Source of the DNA: Cryobacterium melibiosiphilum
Lineage (GTDB): Bacteria > Actinomycetota > Actinomycetes > Actinomycetales > Microbacteriaceae
NCBI RefSeq assembly: GCF_003602235.1
Contig: NZ_QZVS01000083.1
Span: forward strand, 47,997 to 111,996
DNA: 64,000 bases
Direction of reading: 5' to 3'
A model generated the notes under the pieces. It worked only from the letters and a program-made list of their open reading frames with translations. It did not search any database and was not told the origin of the DNA. Below, piece by piece: positions 1 through 7,478 of this stretch. Numbering within the stretch: the stretch's first letter is position 1; each line of letters begins with the position of its first letter. The position numbers were made by a program, and so were the translations under genes.

Positions 1-285
1 GGTCCCGTCGAGCGGCTGCGCGGCAGCGACACACCCCGGCCCGAGGACCGGTTCGAAAAATGCGGAGTATTCCGGGAAGACGACCAGGCGTGCTCCGCGC
101 TCGGCCGCCGTCGTGGCGAGGATGGTCATCGCCCGGAGGTTGCACTGCTCGTTGGTCCCGGGGCAAAACTGAGCGACGGCGACGGCGATCGGGGACTCGG
201 CGGTGCCCGCGGTGCTCGTCAACTCCGGTGTGCTCGACAACTCCGGTGTGCTCGACAACTCCGGTGTGCTCGACAACTCGCTCAT
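1..285 (-). CDS. Carbon-nitrogen hydrolase (nitrilase family), 3' part beyond left edge
   Basis: Partial gene; only the first 95 residues are in the window. From about residue 30 the protein reads IAVAVAQFCPGTNEQCNL and then GARLVVFPEYSAFF, the usual first strand and the FPEY segment carrying the catalytic Glu of the nitrilase superfamily, which cleaves C-N bonds in amides or nitriles. The first 24 residues are an unrelated low-complexity stretch, four times ELSSTP or ELTSTA, encoded by an 18-bp tandem repeat. I keep the start at 285 because TAGGCT lies exactly six bases upstream on the minus strand, a leaderless layout. The gene is divergent from the mannose synthase. Substrate cannot be told from this fragment. 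Confidence 0.8.
   Translation of the reverse strand, partial: MSELSSTPELSSTPELSSTPELTSTAGTAESPIAVAVAQFCPGTNEQCNLRAMTILATTAAERGARLVVFPEYSAFFEPVLGPGCVAAAQPLDGT
223..276. repeat. 18-bp tandem repeat, three perfect copies, in frame
   Basis: Three identical 18-bp units (CTCCGGTGTGCTCGACAA on the plus strand) follow each other without a break. They lie inside the N-terminus of the nitrilase-family gene and encode ELSSTP repeats. The unit length keeps the reading frame, so copy number can vary without breaking the gene. Confidence 0.95.
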
Positions 286-349
286 CACGCCAGCCTAGCC
301 GTGAGCCCGCCGGGAACGTCCATGCCATCGGTGCCCCCTGTGCCAACTG

Positions 350-403
350 GGAGCAGACTCGCACGGTGGAGCAGACGCGCATTATGGAGCAGACTCAGAG
401 GTC
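350..403. repeat. Imperfect 18-bp tandem repeat upstream of mannose synthase gene
   Basis: Three 18-bp units begin with GGAGCAGAC at 350, 368 and 386, and diverge in their second halves. They fall in the 213-bp gap between the divergent nitrilase-family and mannose synthase genes. No promoter boxes are clear in the gap apart from the TAGGCT box at 292-297 that serves the minus strand. Confidence 0.75.
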
Positions 404-498
404 TTTTCCAGGCCGTCAACCCCCACCCGTGCACAACGTTCATGTGGGTGGCCTAGCGTCATCCTGTAGCCCTTCCGCCAAAAACCTGAGGTAGCCGA

Positions 499-1251
499 AT
501 GCCCAACACCCTGGTCATCATCCCGACGTACAACGAGCGCGACAATATCGGCCCGATCGTGGCGCGAGTGCGTGCGAGCGTACCGGCGGCCGACGTGCTC
601 ATCGTGGATGACGCCAGCCCGGACGGCACCGGGGTGCTCGCCGATGCGCTCGTTGCCGGAGACGCGCACGTCCACGTGCTGCATCGCCGTTCCAAGGCCG
701 GACTCGGCGCGGCCTACCTGGAGGCCTTCGGCTGGGGCCTGAGCCGCGGCTACGATCGCCTCGTGCAGCTCGACGCCGACGGCTCGCACCTGCCCGAACA
801 ACTCCCAGCACTGCTGCGTGCGTCCGAAACGGCGGACGTCGTCATGGGGTCCCGCTGGGTGCCGGGCGGCATGGTGGAGAACTGGCCCTGGCACCGGCGC
901 GCCCTGTCACAGGGCGGTTCGATCTATTCACGGGTCATCCTGCGCCTGCGGCAACGTGACGTCACGGGCGGGTACCGCGTCTATTCACAATATGCCCTCG
1001 AGCGGATGCGCCTGTCCAACATCGACAGCCTCGGCTACTGCTTCCAGATCGACATGTTGCTGCATGCCGTCCAGGCGCACCTCCTGGTCGTCGAGGTGCC
1101 GATCACCTTCGTGGAACGTACCCTGGGTTCCTCGAAGATGAGCGGCCGTATCGTGGCGGAAGCGATGGGCCGTGTGACGCTCTGGGGACTGACCGGCAAG
1201 GGTGCCACCCGATCGGCGGTCAGCCAGCCGGCAGCGAATACCGGCGGCTAG
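499..1251 (+). CDS. ppm1: Polyprenol monophosphomannose synthase (GT2)
   Basis: A 250-residue family 2 glycosyltransferase expected to transfer mannose from GDP-mannose to polyprenyl phosphate at the inner face of the membrane, giving the lipid donor for mannosylation of proteins and lipoglycans. Visible motifs are IPTYNERDNI at residues 8-17, VDDASPDGT near 35, the metal-binding QLDADGSHLP near 93 and GSRWVPGG near 116; this set is typical of Dpm1/Ppm1. There is no C-terminal membrane domain, as in actinobacterial Ppm1 catalytic units. GAGG lies about 7 bases before the ATG. In mycobacteria Ppm1 is linked to an apolipoprotein N-acyltransferase, itself a nitrilase-fold enzyme, but the neighbour here shows no membrane segments in the visible part. 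Confidence 0.88.
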   Translation: MPNTLVIIPTYNERDNIGPIVARVRASVPAADVLIVDDASPDGTGVLADALVAGDAHVHVLHRRSKAGLGAAYLEAFGWGLSRGYDRLVQLDADGSHLPEQLPALLRASETADVVMGSRWVPGGMVENWPWHRRALSQGGSIYSRVILRLRQRDVTGGYRVYSQYALERMRLSNIDSLGYCFQIDMLLHAVQAHLLVVEVPITFVERTLGSSKMSGRIVAEAMGRVTLWGLTGKGATRSAVSQPAANTGG

Positions 1252-1280
1252 CAGCCCGCTCGGCCCGGCCCGATCCCCTA

Positions 1281-1311
1281 TATGATGGCTTCAGCAGTTA
1301 GAGTCTTACTG
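1281..1311 (+). promoter_or_regulatory. Candidate promoter and operator of the NAD operon
   Basis: TATGAT at 1281-1286 is a good -10 hexamer. Ten bases further, 1295-1311 reads CAGTTAGAGTCTTACTG, an inverted repeat (CAGT, nine bases, ACTG) that would cover the transcription start. NrtR proteins usually control their own nad operon by binding a palindrome near the promoter, so this is a reasonable NrtR site. I see no good -35 hexamer. The operator assignment is inference. Confidence 0.45.
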
Positions 1312-1336
1312 ACCTTTACCTGATTGAAGCCACCTG

Positions 1337-2068
1337 ATGGAACCCACGATGACGAGTCCCCGAGCGAACACACTGGCCGTGTCGACCGTGATCTTTGCGT
1401 TGCGCCCCCGAGGTGCCGGGCCCAGCGCCCACGTGCTCTGGGTGCCGCTCGTGCGTCGCACCCGCGACCCCTTCCTGAACCAATGGGCACTTCCCGGGGG
1501 CTGGCTCTCGGCCGAGGAAGAGCTCGAGCACGCAGCCTCCCGCACCCTCGAAGAGACCACCGGGCTTGCTCCGAAATTTCTCGAGCAGCTCTTCACCTTT
1601 GGCGACCTGGATCGCACACCCGGCGATCGGGTCGTGTCCATCGTCTACTGGGCGCTCGTTCAGCCCACCGAGGCCGACCGTGCGATCGTCGACGACAACG
1701 TGCGATGGTTTGCGGCCGACGCGCTGCCTCAGCTCGCCTTCGACCACAACCGAATAGTGGCCTACGCCCTGTGGAGACTGCGGACCAAGATGGAGTATTC
1801 CCGCATCGCCCAGGCCTTTCTGGGAACCTCGTTCACCCTCGCGCAGCTGAGGGAAGTGCACGAAGCGGTCTTGCTGCGTCCCCTCGACCCCGCCAACTTT
1901 CGGCGATCGATGGAATCCTCCGGCACACTGATCGACACCGGCGAACGGGTCGCAGGTGCACGGCATCGGCCGCCCCGCCTCTACCGCTACACCAGCACAG
2001 AACCCACCCCGCCGACCGACCCGACCAACCGCCACGAGGAGTTCGCCCATGACGACCGCATCCGTTGA
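1337..2068 (+). CDS. nrtR: NrtR-type Nudix-related transcriptional regulator of NAD synthesis
   Basis: 243 residues with a Nudix fold in the first 150 and a winged-helix segment after about 165 ending in GARHRPPRLYRY, the layout of NrtR repressors that sense ADP-ribose or NAD-related ligands. The Nudix box at 54-77 (GGWLSAEE through TLEETTGL) lacks two of the conserved acidic residues: the REUxEE core reads RTLEET. It therefore probably binds rather than hydrolyses ligand, as known for several NrtR proteins. The gene overlaps nadA by 20 bp, supporting a role in nadABC control. An ATG at 1349 is an alternative start. A catalytically active Nudix enzyme is less likely. Confidence 0.82.
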   Translation: MEPTMTSPRANTLAVSTVIFALRPRGAGPSAHVLWVPLVRRTRDPFLNQWALPGGWLSAEEELEHAASRTLEETTGLAPKFLEQLFTFGDLDRTPGDRVVSIVYWALVQPTEADRAIVDDNVRWFAADALPQLAFDHNRIVAYALWRLRTKMEYSRIAQAFLGTSFTLAQLREVHEAVLLRPLDPANFRRSMESSGTLIDTGERVAGARHRPPRLYRYTSTEPTPPTDPTNRHEEFAHDDRIR

Positions 2069-3356
2069 TCTCACCATCAGCTTGATCAGCACGGGCAAGA
2101 CCACCGGAAGCACCTGCAGCCCCGATCTCGCCCGCAACCCGTGGGAATTCGATGCCGAGGCCCCCGGCTACGGCCCGGGTTCGTCGATGGGCGACGTGAT
2201 TCCCACCGGCTCGCCCCGGCAGGGCGAACTGCCCGCCCGCTACCGCACGGCCACGGCCGACGAGCTGGATGCGCGCATCCGCTCGGCCAAGGCCACCCTC
2301 GGCGACCGGGTGGTGATTCTCGGGCACTTCTACCAGCGCGATGAAGTGCTGCGGCACGCCGACGTCATCGGCGACTCCTTTCAGCTGGCGCAGGCCACGA
2401 CGAGCCGGCCGGACGCCGAGGCCATCATCTTCTGCGGTGTGCACTTCATGGCCGAGACCGCGGATCTGCTCTCCGGCCCCGACCAGTCCGTCATCCTGCC
2501 CAACCTCGCGGCCGGCTGCTCCATGGCCGACATGGCCGACCTCGACTCCGTAACCGAGTGCTGGGAACAATTGGAAGACCTGTACGGCACGGCACCGGAT
2601 GCCTCCGGCCGGGTTCCGGTCATCCCCGTCACCTACATGAATTCCTCGGCCGCGCTCAAAGGATTCTGCGGCGAGCACGGCGGCATTGTCTGCACCTCTT
2701 CCAATGCGCAGACCGTTCTCGAGTGGGCATTCGAACGCGGACAGCGCGTGCTGTTCTTCCCCGACCAGCACCTGGGGCGCAACACCGCCAAGGCGATGGG
2801 CGTGCCGCTGACCCAGATGCCGATGTGGAACCCGCGCCGTGCGCTGGGCGGCAGCACCGAAGAGCAGCTGGGCGATGCGCGCGTCATCCTGTGGCACGGA
2901 TTCTGCAGCGTGCACCGTCGATTCACGGTCGACCAGATCACCGCGGCCCGTGCCGAGCATCCGGGACTGCGCGTGATCGTGCACCCCGAGTGCCCGATGG
3001 AGGTCGTGGACGCCGCCGACGAGAACGGCTCGACGGACTACATCGGCAAGGCGATCAGCGCTGCGCCGGCGGGCACCACCTTCGCGATCGGCACGGAGAT
3101 CAACCTCGTGCAGCGCCTGGCGGCCGCGCACCCCGAACACACGATATTCTGCCTGGACCCGGTGGTCTGCCCCTGCTCGACGATGTACCGCATCCACGCG
3201 GGTTACCTGGCCTGGGTACTGGAAGGCCTGGTCGGAGATGCCGAGACCGCACCCGTGGCGCTCAACCGCATCACGGTCGCCAGCGACGTCGCCGACCAGG
3301 CCCGCGTCGCCCTCGAACGCATGCTCGCGGCCCGTCCGCCGGTGCCGGTCGCATGA
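2049..3356 (+). CDS. nadA: Quinolinate synthase A
   Basis: 435 residues. NadA condenses iminoaspartate with dihydroxyacetone phosphate to make quinolinate in NAD de novo synthesis, using a [4Fe-4S] cluster. Likely cluster ligands are Cys157 (AAGCSMADM), Cys286 (HGFCSVH) and Cys374 or Cys376 (CPCSTMYRIH). Substrate-site segments GHFYQRDEV near 92 and GDSFQLA near 109 are present. The start at 2049 is chosen because GAGGAG sits about 8 bases upstream. The frame is open further upstream, but that would run deep into nrtR. The stop overlaps the nadB ATG by four bases. The first 60 residues are a family-variable extension. Confidence 0.95.
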   Translation: MTTASVDLTISLISTGKTTGSTCSPDLARNPWEFDAEAPGYGPGSSMGDVIPTGSPRQGELPARYRTATADELDARIRSAKATLGDRVVILGHFYQRDEVLRHADVIGDSFQLAQATTSRPDAEAIIFCGVHFMAETADLLSGPDQSVILPNLAAGCSMADMADLDSVTECWEQLEDLYGTAPDASGRVPVIPVTYMNSSAALKGFCGEHGGIVCTSSNAQTVLEWAFERGQRVLFFPDQHLGRNTAKAMGVPLTQMPMWNPRRALGGSTEEQLGDARVILWHGFCSVHRRFTVDQITAARAEHPGLRVIVHPECPMEVVDAADENGSTDYIGKAISAAPAGTTFAIGTEINLVQRLAAAHPEHTIFCLDPVVCPCSTMYRIHAGYLAWVLEGLVGDAETAPVALNRITVASDVADQARVALERMLAARPPVPVA

Positions 3357-5002
3357 GCGCCCGACCCCTGTCCGTGCTCGTGATCGGCAGCGGCCTCGCG
3401 GGCCTGGTCGCCGCGGTGCGGGCGACGGATGCCGGTCACCACGTCGTCCTCGTCACCAAGGCCGCGCTGCCCGAAAGCAATACCCGCTACGCGCAGGGTG
3501 GGATCGCGGCCGCCCTGTTTCCCGACGATTCGGTGCACTCCCACATGCGGGACACCCTGCGTGCCGGGGCCGGCCTCTGTTCCACGCGGGCGGTGCGAAT
3601 TCTGTGCTCAGAAGGCCCGGAACGGGTCCGTGACCTCATTCGCTTCGGGGTCGACTTCGACCGGGACGAGTCCGGGGTCGCCCGGGGCCTCGAAGCCGCG
3701 CACTCACGGTCGAGAGTTGTGCACGCCGGGGGCGACGCGACCGGGGCGATCGTCGAGAATGCCCTCGTCGCCACCGCGCGGCAGCGCGCCGCGCGAGCAA
3801 ATTCGACGCTGCAGATTCTCGAGCACACCATGCTGACCGACCTCGTGGTCGACGCCGGTCGGGTCACCGGGGCTCGGACCGTGCACGACGGCAACCCCGG
3901 CACGCTGAGCGCGGATGTCGTCATCCTCGCCACCGGAGGCGCCGGGATGCTCTACCGCCACACCACCAACCCGGACGTCGCGACCGGTGACGGACTCGCC
4001 GCGGCCTGGAGGGCGGGGGCATCCGTCGCCGATCTTGAGTTCTACCAGTTTCACCCGACGGCCCTCGCCGTTCCCGGCACGCCCCTGGTCTCCGAGGCCG
4101 TGCGCGGGGAGGGCGCCGTGCTGCTCGGCCGCGCCGGCGATCGTTTCATGCTCGCCGAACACCCGGACGCCGAACTTGCCCCGCGCGATGTCGTTGCCCG
4201 CGGCATTGCCCGCCAGATGGCGGCCCAGAACGGTGAGCCGGTCGTGCTCGACGCGACCGGCCTCGGCCGCGGTGCGCTCGAGCGTCGCTTTCCCACCATC
4301 ACCGCCGCCTGCCGCGCGGCGGGCCTCGACTGGGCCGAACAACCAATCCCGGTGGCCCCCGCCGCCCACTACTGGATGGGCGGCATCGTGACGGACACGT
4401 GGGGGCGCAGCTCGCTGCCGGGACTGTTCGCGGTCGGCGAGGTTGCCCGCACCGGCGCGCACGGTGCCAACCGGCTCGCCTCGAACTCCCTGCTCGAGGC
4501 CGCGGTCTTCGCGGACCGCGCGGTACGCGCCCTCGGCACCACCACCCCCACCGCCACCGACCCCGTACCCGCCACCCAGCCCACGGCCACGGCCACGCCC
4601 ACGCCCACGCGCACAGGCACAGGCACAGGCACAGGCACAGCGAGCGCTGCCACACCTGGCCTGCGTCGCGCCCTGCAAGACCTGATGTGGGAGTCGGCCG
4701 GCGTGCACCGTTCCGGAGCCGGCCTTGCGGCGGCGGTGCAGACCCTCGCCCTCTGGACCGCCACCGAACACCCGCGCACAGTGGCCGAACACGAGGACCG
4801 CAACCTCCTCGACCTGGCACGTCTGACCGTCGCGGCAGCGCTCGGCCGTCAGGAATCCCGCGGCGCACACCATCGGGCCGATTTCCCCGAACCCCGCTCT
4901 GAGCTCGCCGTCTCGTCGGCGTGGACCCGCGCCGACGACGGGCCGCACCCGGTCCTGACCCTCCCGGGCGACACCGAGGCCGAGGAGGCCATTGCATGCT
5001 AA
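3353..5002 (+). CDS. nadB: L-aspartate oxidase
   Basis: 549 residues. NadB oxidises L-aspartate to iminoaspartate, the substrate of NadA. The FAD-binding GSGLAGLVAAVRA is near residue 11, the TRYAQGGIAAA flap follows near 44, EFYQFHPTAL near 226 and GLFAVGEVARTGAHGANRLA near 357 carry FAD and substrate contacts. An ATGA overlap with nadA sets the start. Between the FAD domain and the C-terminal helical domain, residues 409-430 are a Thr-Pro-Ala-Gly run encoded by hexanucleotide repeats; this linker is unusual and probably variable. The frame stays open and the C-terminal domain is intact, so the gene looks functional. Confidence 0.95.
   Translation: MSARPLSVLVIGSGLAGLVAAVRATDAGHHVVLVTKAALPESNTRYAQGGIAAALFPDDSVHSHMRDTLRAGAGLCSTRAVRILCSEGPERVRDLIRFGVDFDRDESGVARGLEAAHSRSRVVHAGGDATGAIVENALVATARQRAARANSTLQILEHTMLTDLVVDAGRVTGARTVHDGNPGTLSADVVILATGGAGMLYRHTTNPDVATGDGLAAAWRAGASVADLEFYQFHPTALAVPGTPLVSEAVRGEGAVLLGRAGDRFMLAEHPDAELAPRDVVARGIARQMAAQNGEPVVLDATGLGRGALERRFPTITAACRAAGLDWAEQPIPVAPAAHYWMGGIVTDTWGRSSLPGLFAVGEVARTGAHGANRLASNSLLEAAVFADRAVRALGTTTPTATDPVPATQPTATATPTPTRTGTGTGTGTASAATPGLRRALQDLMWESAGVHRSGAGLAAAVQTLALWTATEHPRTVAEHEDRNLLDLARLTVAAALGRQESRGAHHRADFPEPRSELAVSSAWTRADDGPHPVLTLPGDTEAEEAIAC
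4579..4640 (+). repeat. Hexanucleotide microsatellite inside nadB
   Basis: About 60 bases built from CCCACG/GGCCAC-type hexamers followed by AGGCAC hexamers. They encode alternating Thr with Ala, Pro and Gly in the linker between the two NadB domains. The six-base unit preserves the frame on slippage. Confidence 0.85.
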
Positions 5003-5850
5003 CCGAACACCTGATCGACACCGTCGTCCGCGGGGCCCTCGACGAAGACGCTCCGTGGGGCGACCTCACCTCCGCGGTATTGATCCCCGAAAGCGCTGTC
5101 GCCACGGCCCGCCTCGTCGCGCGCGAACCGGGCGTGTTCAGCGGTGGCGCGGTCTTCAGCTCCGCATTTCGGCTCACCGATCCCCGCATCAGCGTGACAG
5201 TGCGGCTCAGCGACGGCGAGCGCTTCATTCCCGGCGATGTACTCGCCGACGTTGCGGGGCCCGCCCGCGGCGTGCTGCAGGCCGAACGCGTCGGGCTCAA
5301 TTTCGTGCAGCGGATGAGCGGAATCGCCACGCTCACGGCCCGCTACGTTGCCGAGGTGGCCGGCTCCCGGGCCCGCATCGTCGACACCCGCAAGACCACC
5401 CCCGGGCTGCGCGCCTTCGAACGCCAGGCCGTGCGCGATGGCGGGGGCCACAACCACCGGTTCAGCCTGTCCGACACCGTGATGGCCAAGGACAACCACT
5501 TGGCCGTGCTCACGCAAAATGGGCTGGGCCTGACGCAGGCGCTGCTCGACGTGCGCGCCCGGCTCTCGCACACCACCCATCTGGAGGTGGAGGTGGACCA
5601 CCTCGATCAAATCGACGAGGTGCTCGCGGCAGGGATCGACACGATCATGCTCGATAATTTTTCCACCGCCGATCTGCTGACCGGGGTTAGCCGGGTTGCC
5701 GGCCGTGCGCTCGTCGAAGCCAGCGGCGGAGTCTCCCTCGACACGGTGGCCGCGATCGCGGCGTGCGGCGTGGACATCATCTCGGTCGGCGCCCTCACCC
5801 ACAGCGTGCACGCGCTCGACCTCGGGCTCGATGTGGACGTGCACGTGTGA
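4996..5850 (+). CDS. nadC: Nicotinate-nucleotide pyrophosphorylase (quinolinate phosphoribosyltransferase)
   Basis: 284 residues. Converts quinolinate and PRPP to nicotinate mononucleotide, CO2 and pyrophosphate, the last step of the nadABC branch. The family marks are visible: NFVQRMSGIAT near 99, DTRKTTPGLR near 131, HNHRFSLSD near 153, KDNHLAVL near 167, EVEVDHLDQ near 198 and LDNFSTADL near 220. Start at 4996 follows CGAGGAGG and overlaps nadB by seven bases. Length matches the family (about 280). Confidence 0.95.
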   Translation: MLTEHLIDTVVRGALDEDAPWGDLTSAVLIPESAVATARLVAREPGVFSGGAVFSSAFRLTDPRISVTVRLSDGERFIPGDVLADVAGPARGVLQAERVGLNFVQRMSGIATLTARYVAEVAGSRARIVDTRKTTPGLRAFERQAVRDGGGHNHRFSLSDTVMAKDNHLAVLTQNGLGLTQALLDVRARLSHTTHLEVEVDHLDQIDEVLAAGIDTIMLDNFSTADLLTGVSRVAGRALVEASGGVSLDTVAAIAACGVDIISVGALTHSVHALDLGLDVDVHV

Positions 5851-7016
5851 GCGAACCCCGACGCTCCCCCGCCGCCATCTACCTCGACAATGCGGCCACC
5901 ACGCCGGTCAGGTCCGAGGTGCTCACCGCGATGTGGCCGTTCCTCACGTCCGATTTCGGCAACCCCTCCAGCCATCATCGGGTCGGCGAAGCCGCCGCCG
6001 CCGCGCTGTTGGGTGCGCGTCAGAGCGTGGCCCACGTTCTCGGCTGCCGGCCCGGCGACGTCATCTTCACTAGCGGCGGAACCGAGGCCGACAACCTCGC
6101 GATCAAGGGCATCGCCCTCGGGTCTCCGCGCGGCCGCCACCTGATCACGTCGTCGATCGAACACGAGGCCGTGCTCCAATCCTGCGATTACCTGCACCGC
6201 CTGCACGGTTTCGAGATCACCCTGCTCGCGACGGATGCCGCGGGGCTCGTCGACCCGGACGAACTGCGCGCAACGTTGCGCCCCGACACCACCCTGGTTT
6301 CGGTACAGTACGCCAACAACGAGGTGGGCTCCGTGCAGGACCTCTCCGCCCTCGCGGCGCTGACCCGCGCGGCGCGGGTGCCGCTGCACAGCGATGCCGT
6401 GCAGGCGGCCGGCTGGTTGCCGGTCAACGTGGTTGATCTCGGCGTCGACGCCCTGAGCCTGTCCGGACACAAGATGGGAGCGCCCACGGGCACCGGAGTG
6501 CTCTTCGTGCGCGGCCGACTGCCGATCGAGCCGCTCCTTCACGGCGGCGGGCAGGAGCGCGGCAAGCGCAGTGGAACCGAGAATGTCGCCGGGGCGGTTG
6601 CTGTCGCCACTGCCCTTCGCCTGGCCGAGGGGGAACGTCTCCAGGCCGCAACTTCCGTCGCCCGATTGCGAGACACGTTCACCGAGCGGGTGCTCCGGGA
6701 CACCCCCGGTGCCCGGCTCACGGGTCACCGCACGCGCCGGCTGCCCGGTTCCGCATCGTTCGTGTTTCCCGGGACGAGCGGGGAAGCCGTGCTGCTCGAG
6801 CTGGAAGCCCGCGGCGTGGTCTGTTCGAGTGGATCCGCGTGCGCGGCCGGCAGCTCTGAACCCTCCCACGTGCTGACCTCGATGGGGTTCAGCGCCGACG
6901 ACGCCCAGACAGCCGTGCGCTTCACCCTGTCGGCACGGACCTCCGAGCAGGAGCTGGAGACGGCGGCCGCGTCTGTGCACGAGTCCGTCGCCCGGATTCG
7001 CCGGATCGCACGCTGA
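5847..7016 (+). CDS. Cysteine desulfurase, NifS/IscS-like
   Basis: 389 residues, class V PLP enzyme that takes sulfur from cysteine for Fe-S cluster assembly. Motifs are YLDNAATTPVR at the N-terminus, SSIEHEAVL near 105, the PLP lysine in SGHKMGAPTGTG near 210 and the sulfur-accepting Cys in SSGSACAAGSSEPSHVL near 328. A GTG start at 5847 overlaps nadC by four bases (GTGA), so it is the last gene of the nad operon. NadA needs a [4Fe-4S] cluster; a dedicated NifS beside nad genes is known in Bacillus, and a similar role is likely here. Confidence 0.92.
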   Translation: MSEPRRSPAAIYLDNAATTPVRSEVLTAMWPFLTSDFGNPSSHHRVGEAAAAALLGARQSVAHVLGCRPGDVIFTSGGTEADNLAIKGIALGSPRGRHLITSSIEHEAVLQSCDYLHRLHGFEITLLATDAAGLVDPDELRATLRPDTTLVSVQYANNEVGSVQDLSALAALTRAARVPLHSDAVQAAGWLPVNVVDLGVDALSLSGHKMGAPTGTGVLFVRGRLPIEPLLHGGGQERGKRSGTENVAGAVAVATALRLAEGERLQAATSVARLRDTFTERVLRDTPGARLTGHRTRRLPGSASFVFPGTSGEAVLLELEARGVVCSSGSACAAGSSEPSHVLTSMGFSADDAQTAVRFTLSARTSEQELETAAASVHESVARIRRIAR

Positions 7017-7478
7017 GAAGGCCACCACACTTGAGGAATACTCCTGTTCGGGGGGCGTTTTCGGCTGTTTGGGGGGTTCTCTGGCCCGACGAGACGTGTG
7101 TTTCGTGCGAGATACTGGGATGTTAACAATCGCTTAACGCGGGGTCAACCCGTTGCCGGGCCGGGTTCGGCCTGTGTACTTTGAGTGCTGCCGAGACTTC
7201 ACGACGAAGTTTTCCCGCGGACTCGTTTGCCAGGCAGCTCGCCCGCCCACCCGTCACGTCCGTGTTGAGGACCGCGACGTGATGTTTCGGCTGTTTCGTC
7301 CACCAGTTCGTCCCCCAGTTCGTCCACCAGCCGATTTCGTCCACCAGCCGAGACAGCAGCCCGCAGCGCTACCCCCGCTGCGACTATGCCCTGCTGTGAA
7401 TATGCCCCCTCGAACATGCCCACCGTAAAAAAATGCCCACCGTAAAAATGCCTACTGAGCAAAAGGAACCCGATCCCA
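7017..7478. other. 462-bp non-coding region upstream of the exopolysaccharide operon
   Basis: No convincing gene. It holds an inverted repeat GTTAACAATCGCTTAAC at 7122-7138, a 12-bp repeat CGTCCACCAGTT-type in four copies at 7297-7349, and two copies of ATGCCCACCGTAAAA between 7415 and 7447. It is unusually long for this gene-dense window and precedes a cell-surface polymer operon, so regulation (and perhaps a structured leader) may reside here. No known riboswitch was recognised. Confidence 0.6.
7297..7349. repeat. 12-bp direct repeats upstream of the GT2 gene
   Basis: Units CGTCCACCAGTT, CGTCCCCCAGTT and CGTCCACCAGCC are adjacent at 7297-7332, and a fourth copy follows after five bases at 7338-7349. 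They lie about 130 bp before the synthase start. Confidence 0.8.
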
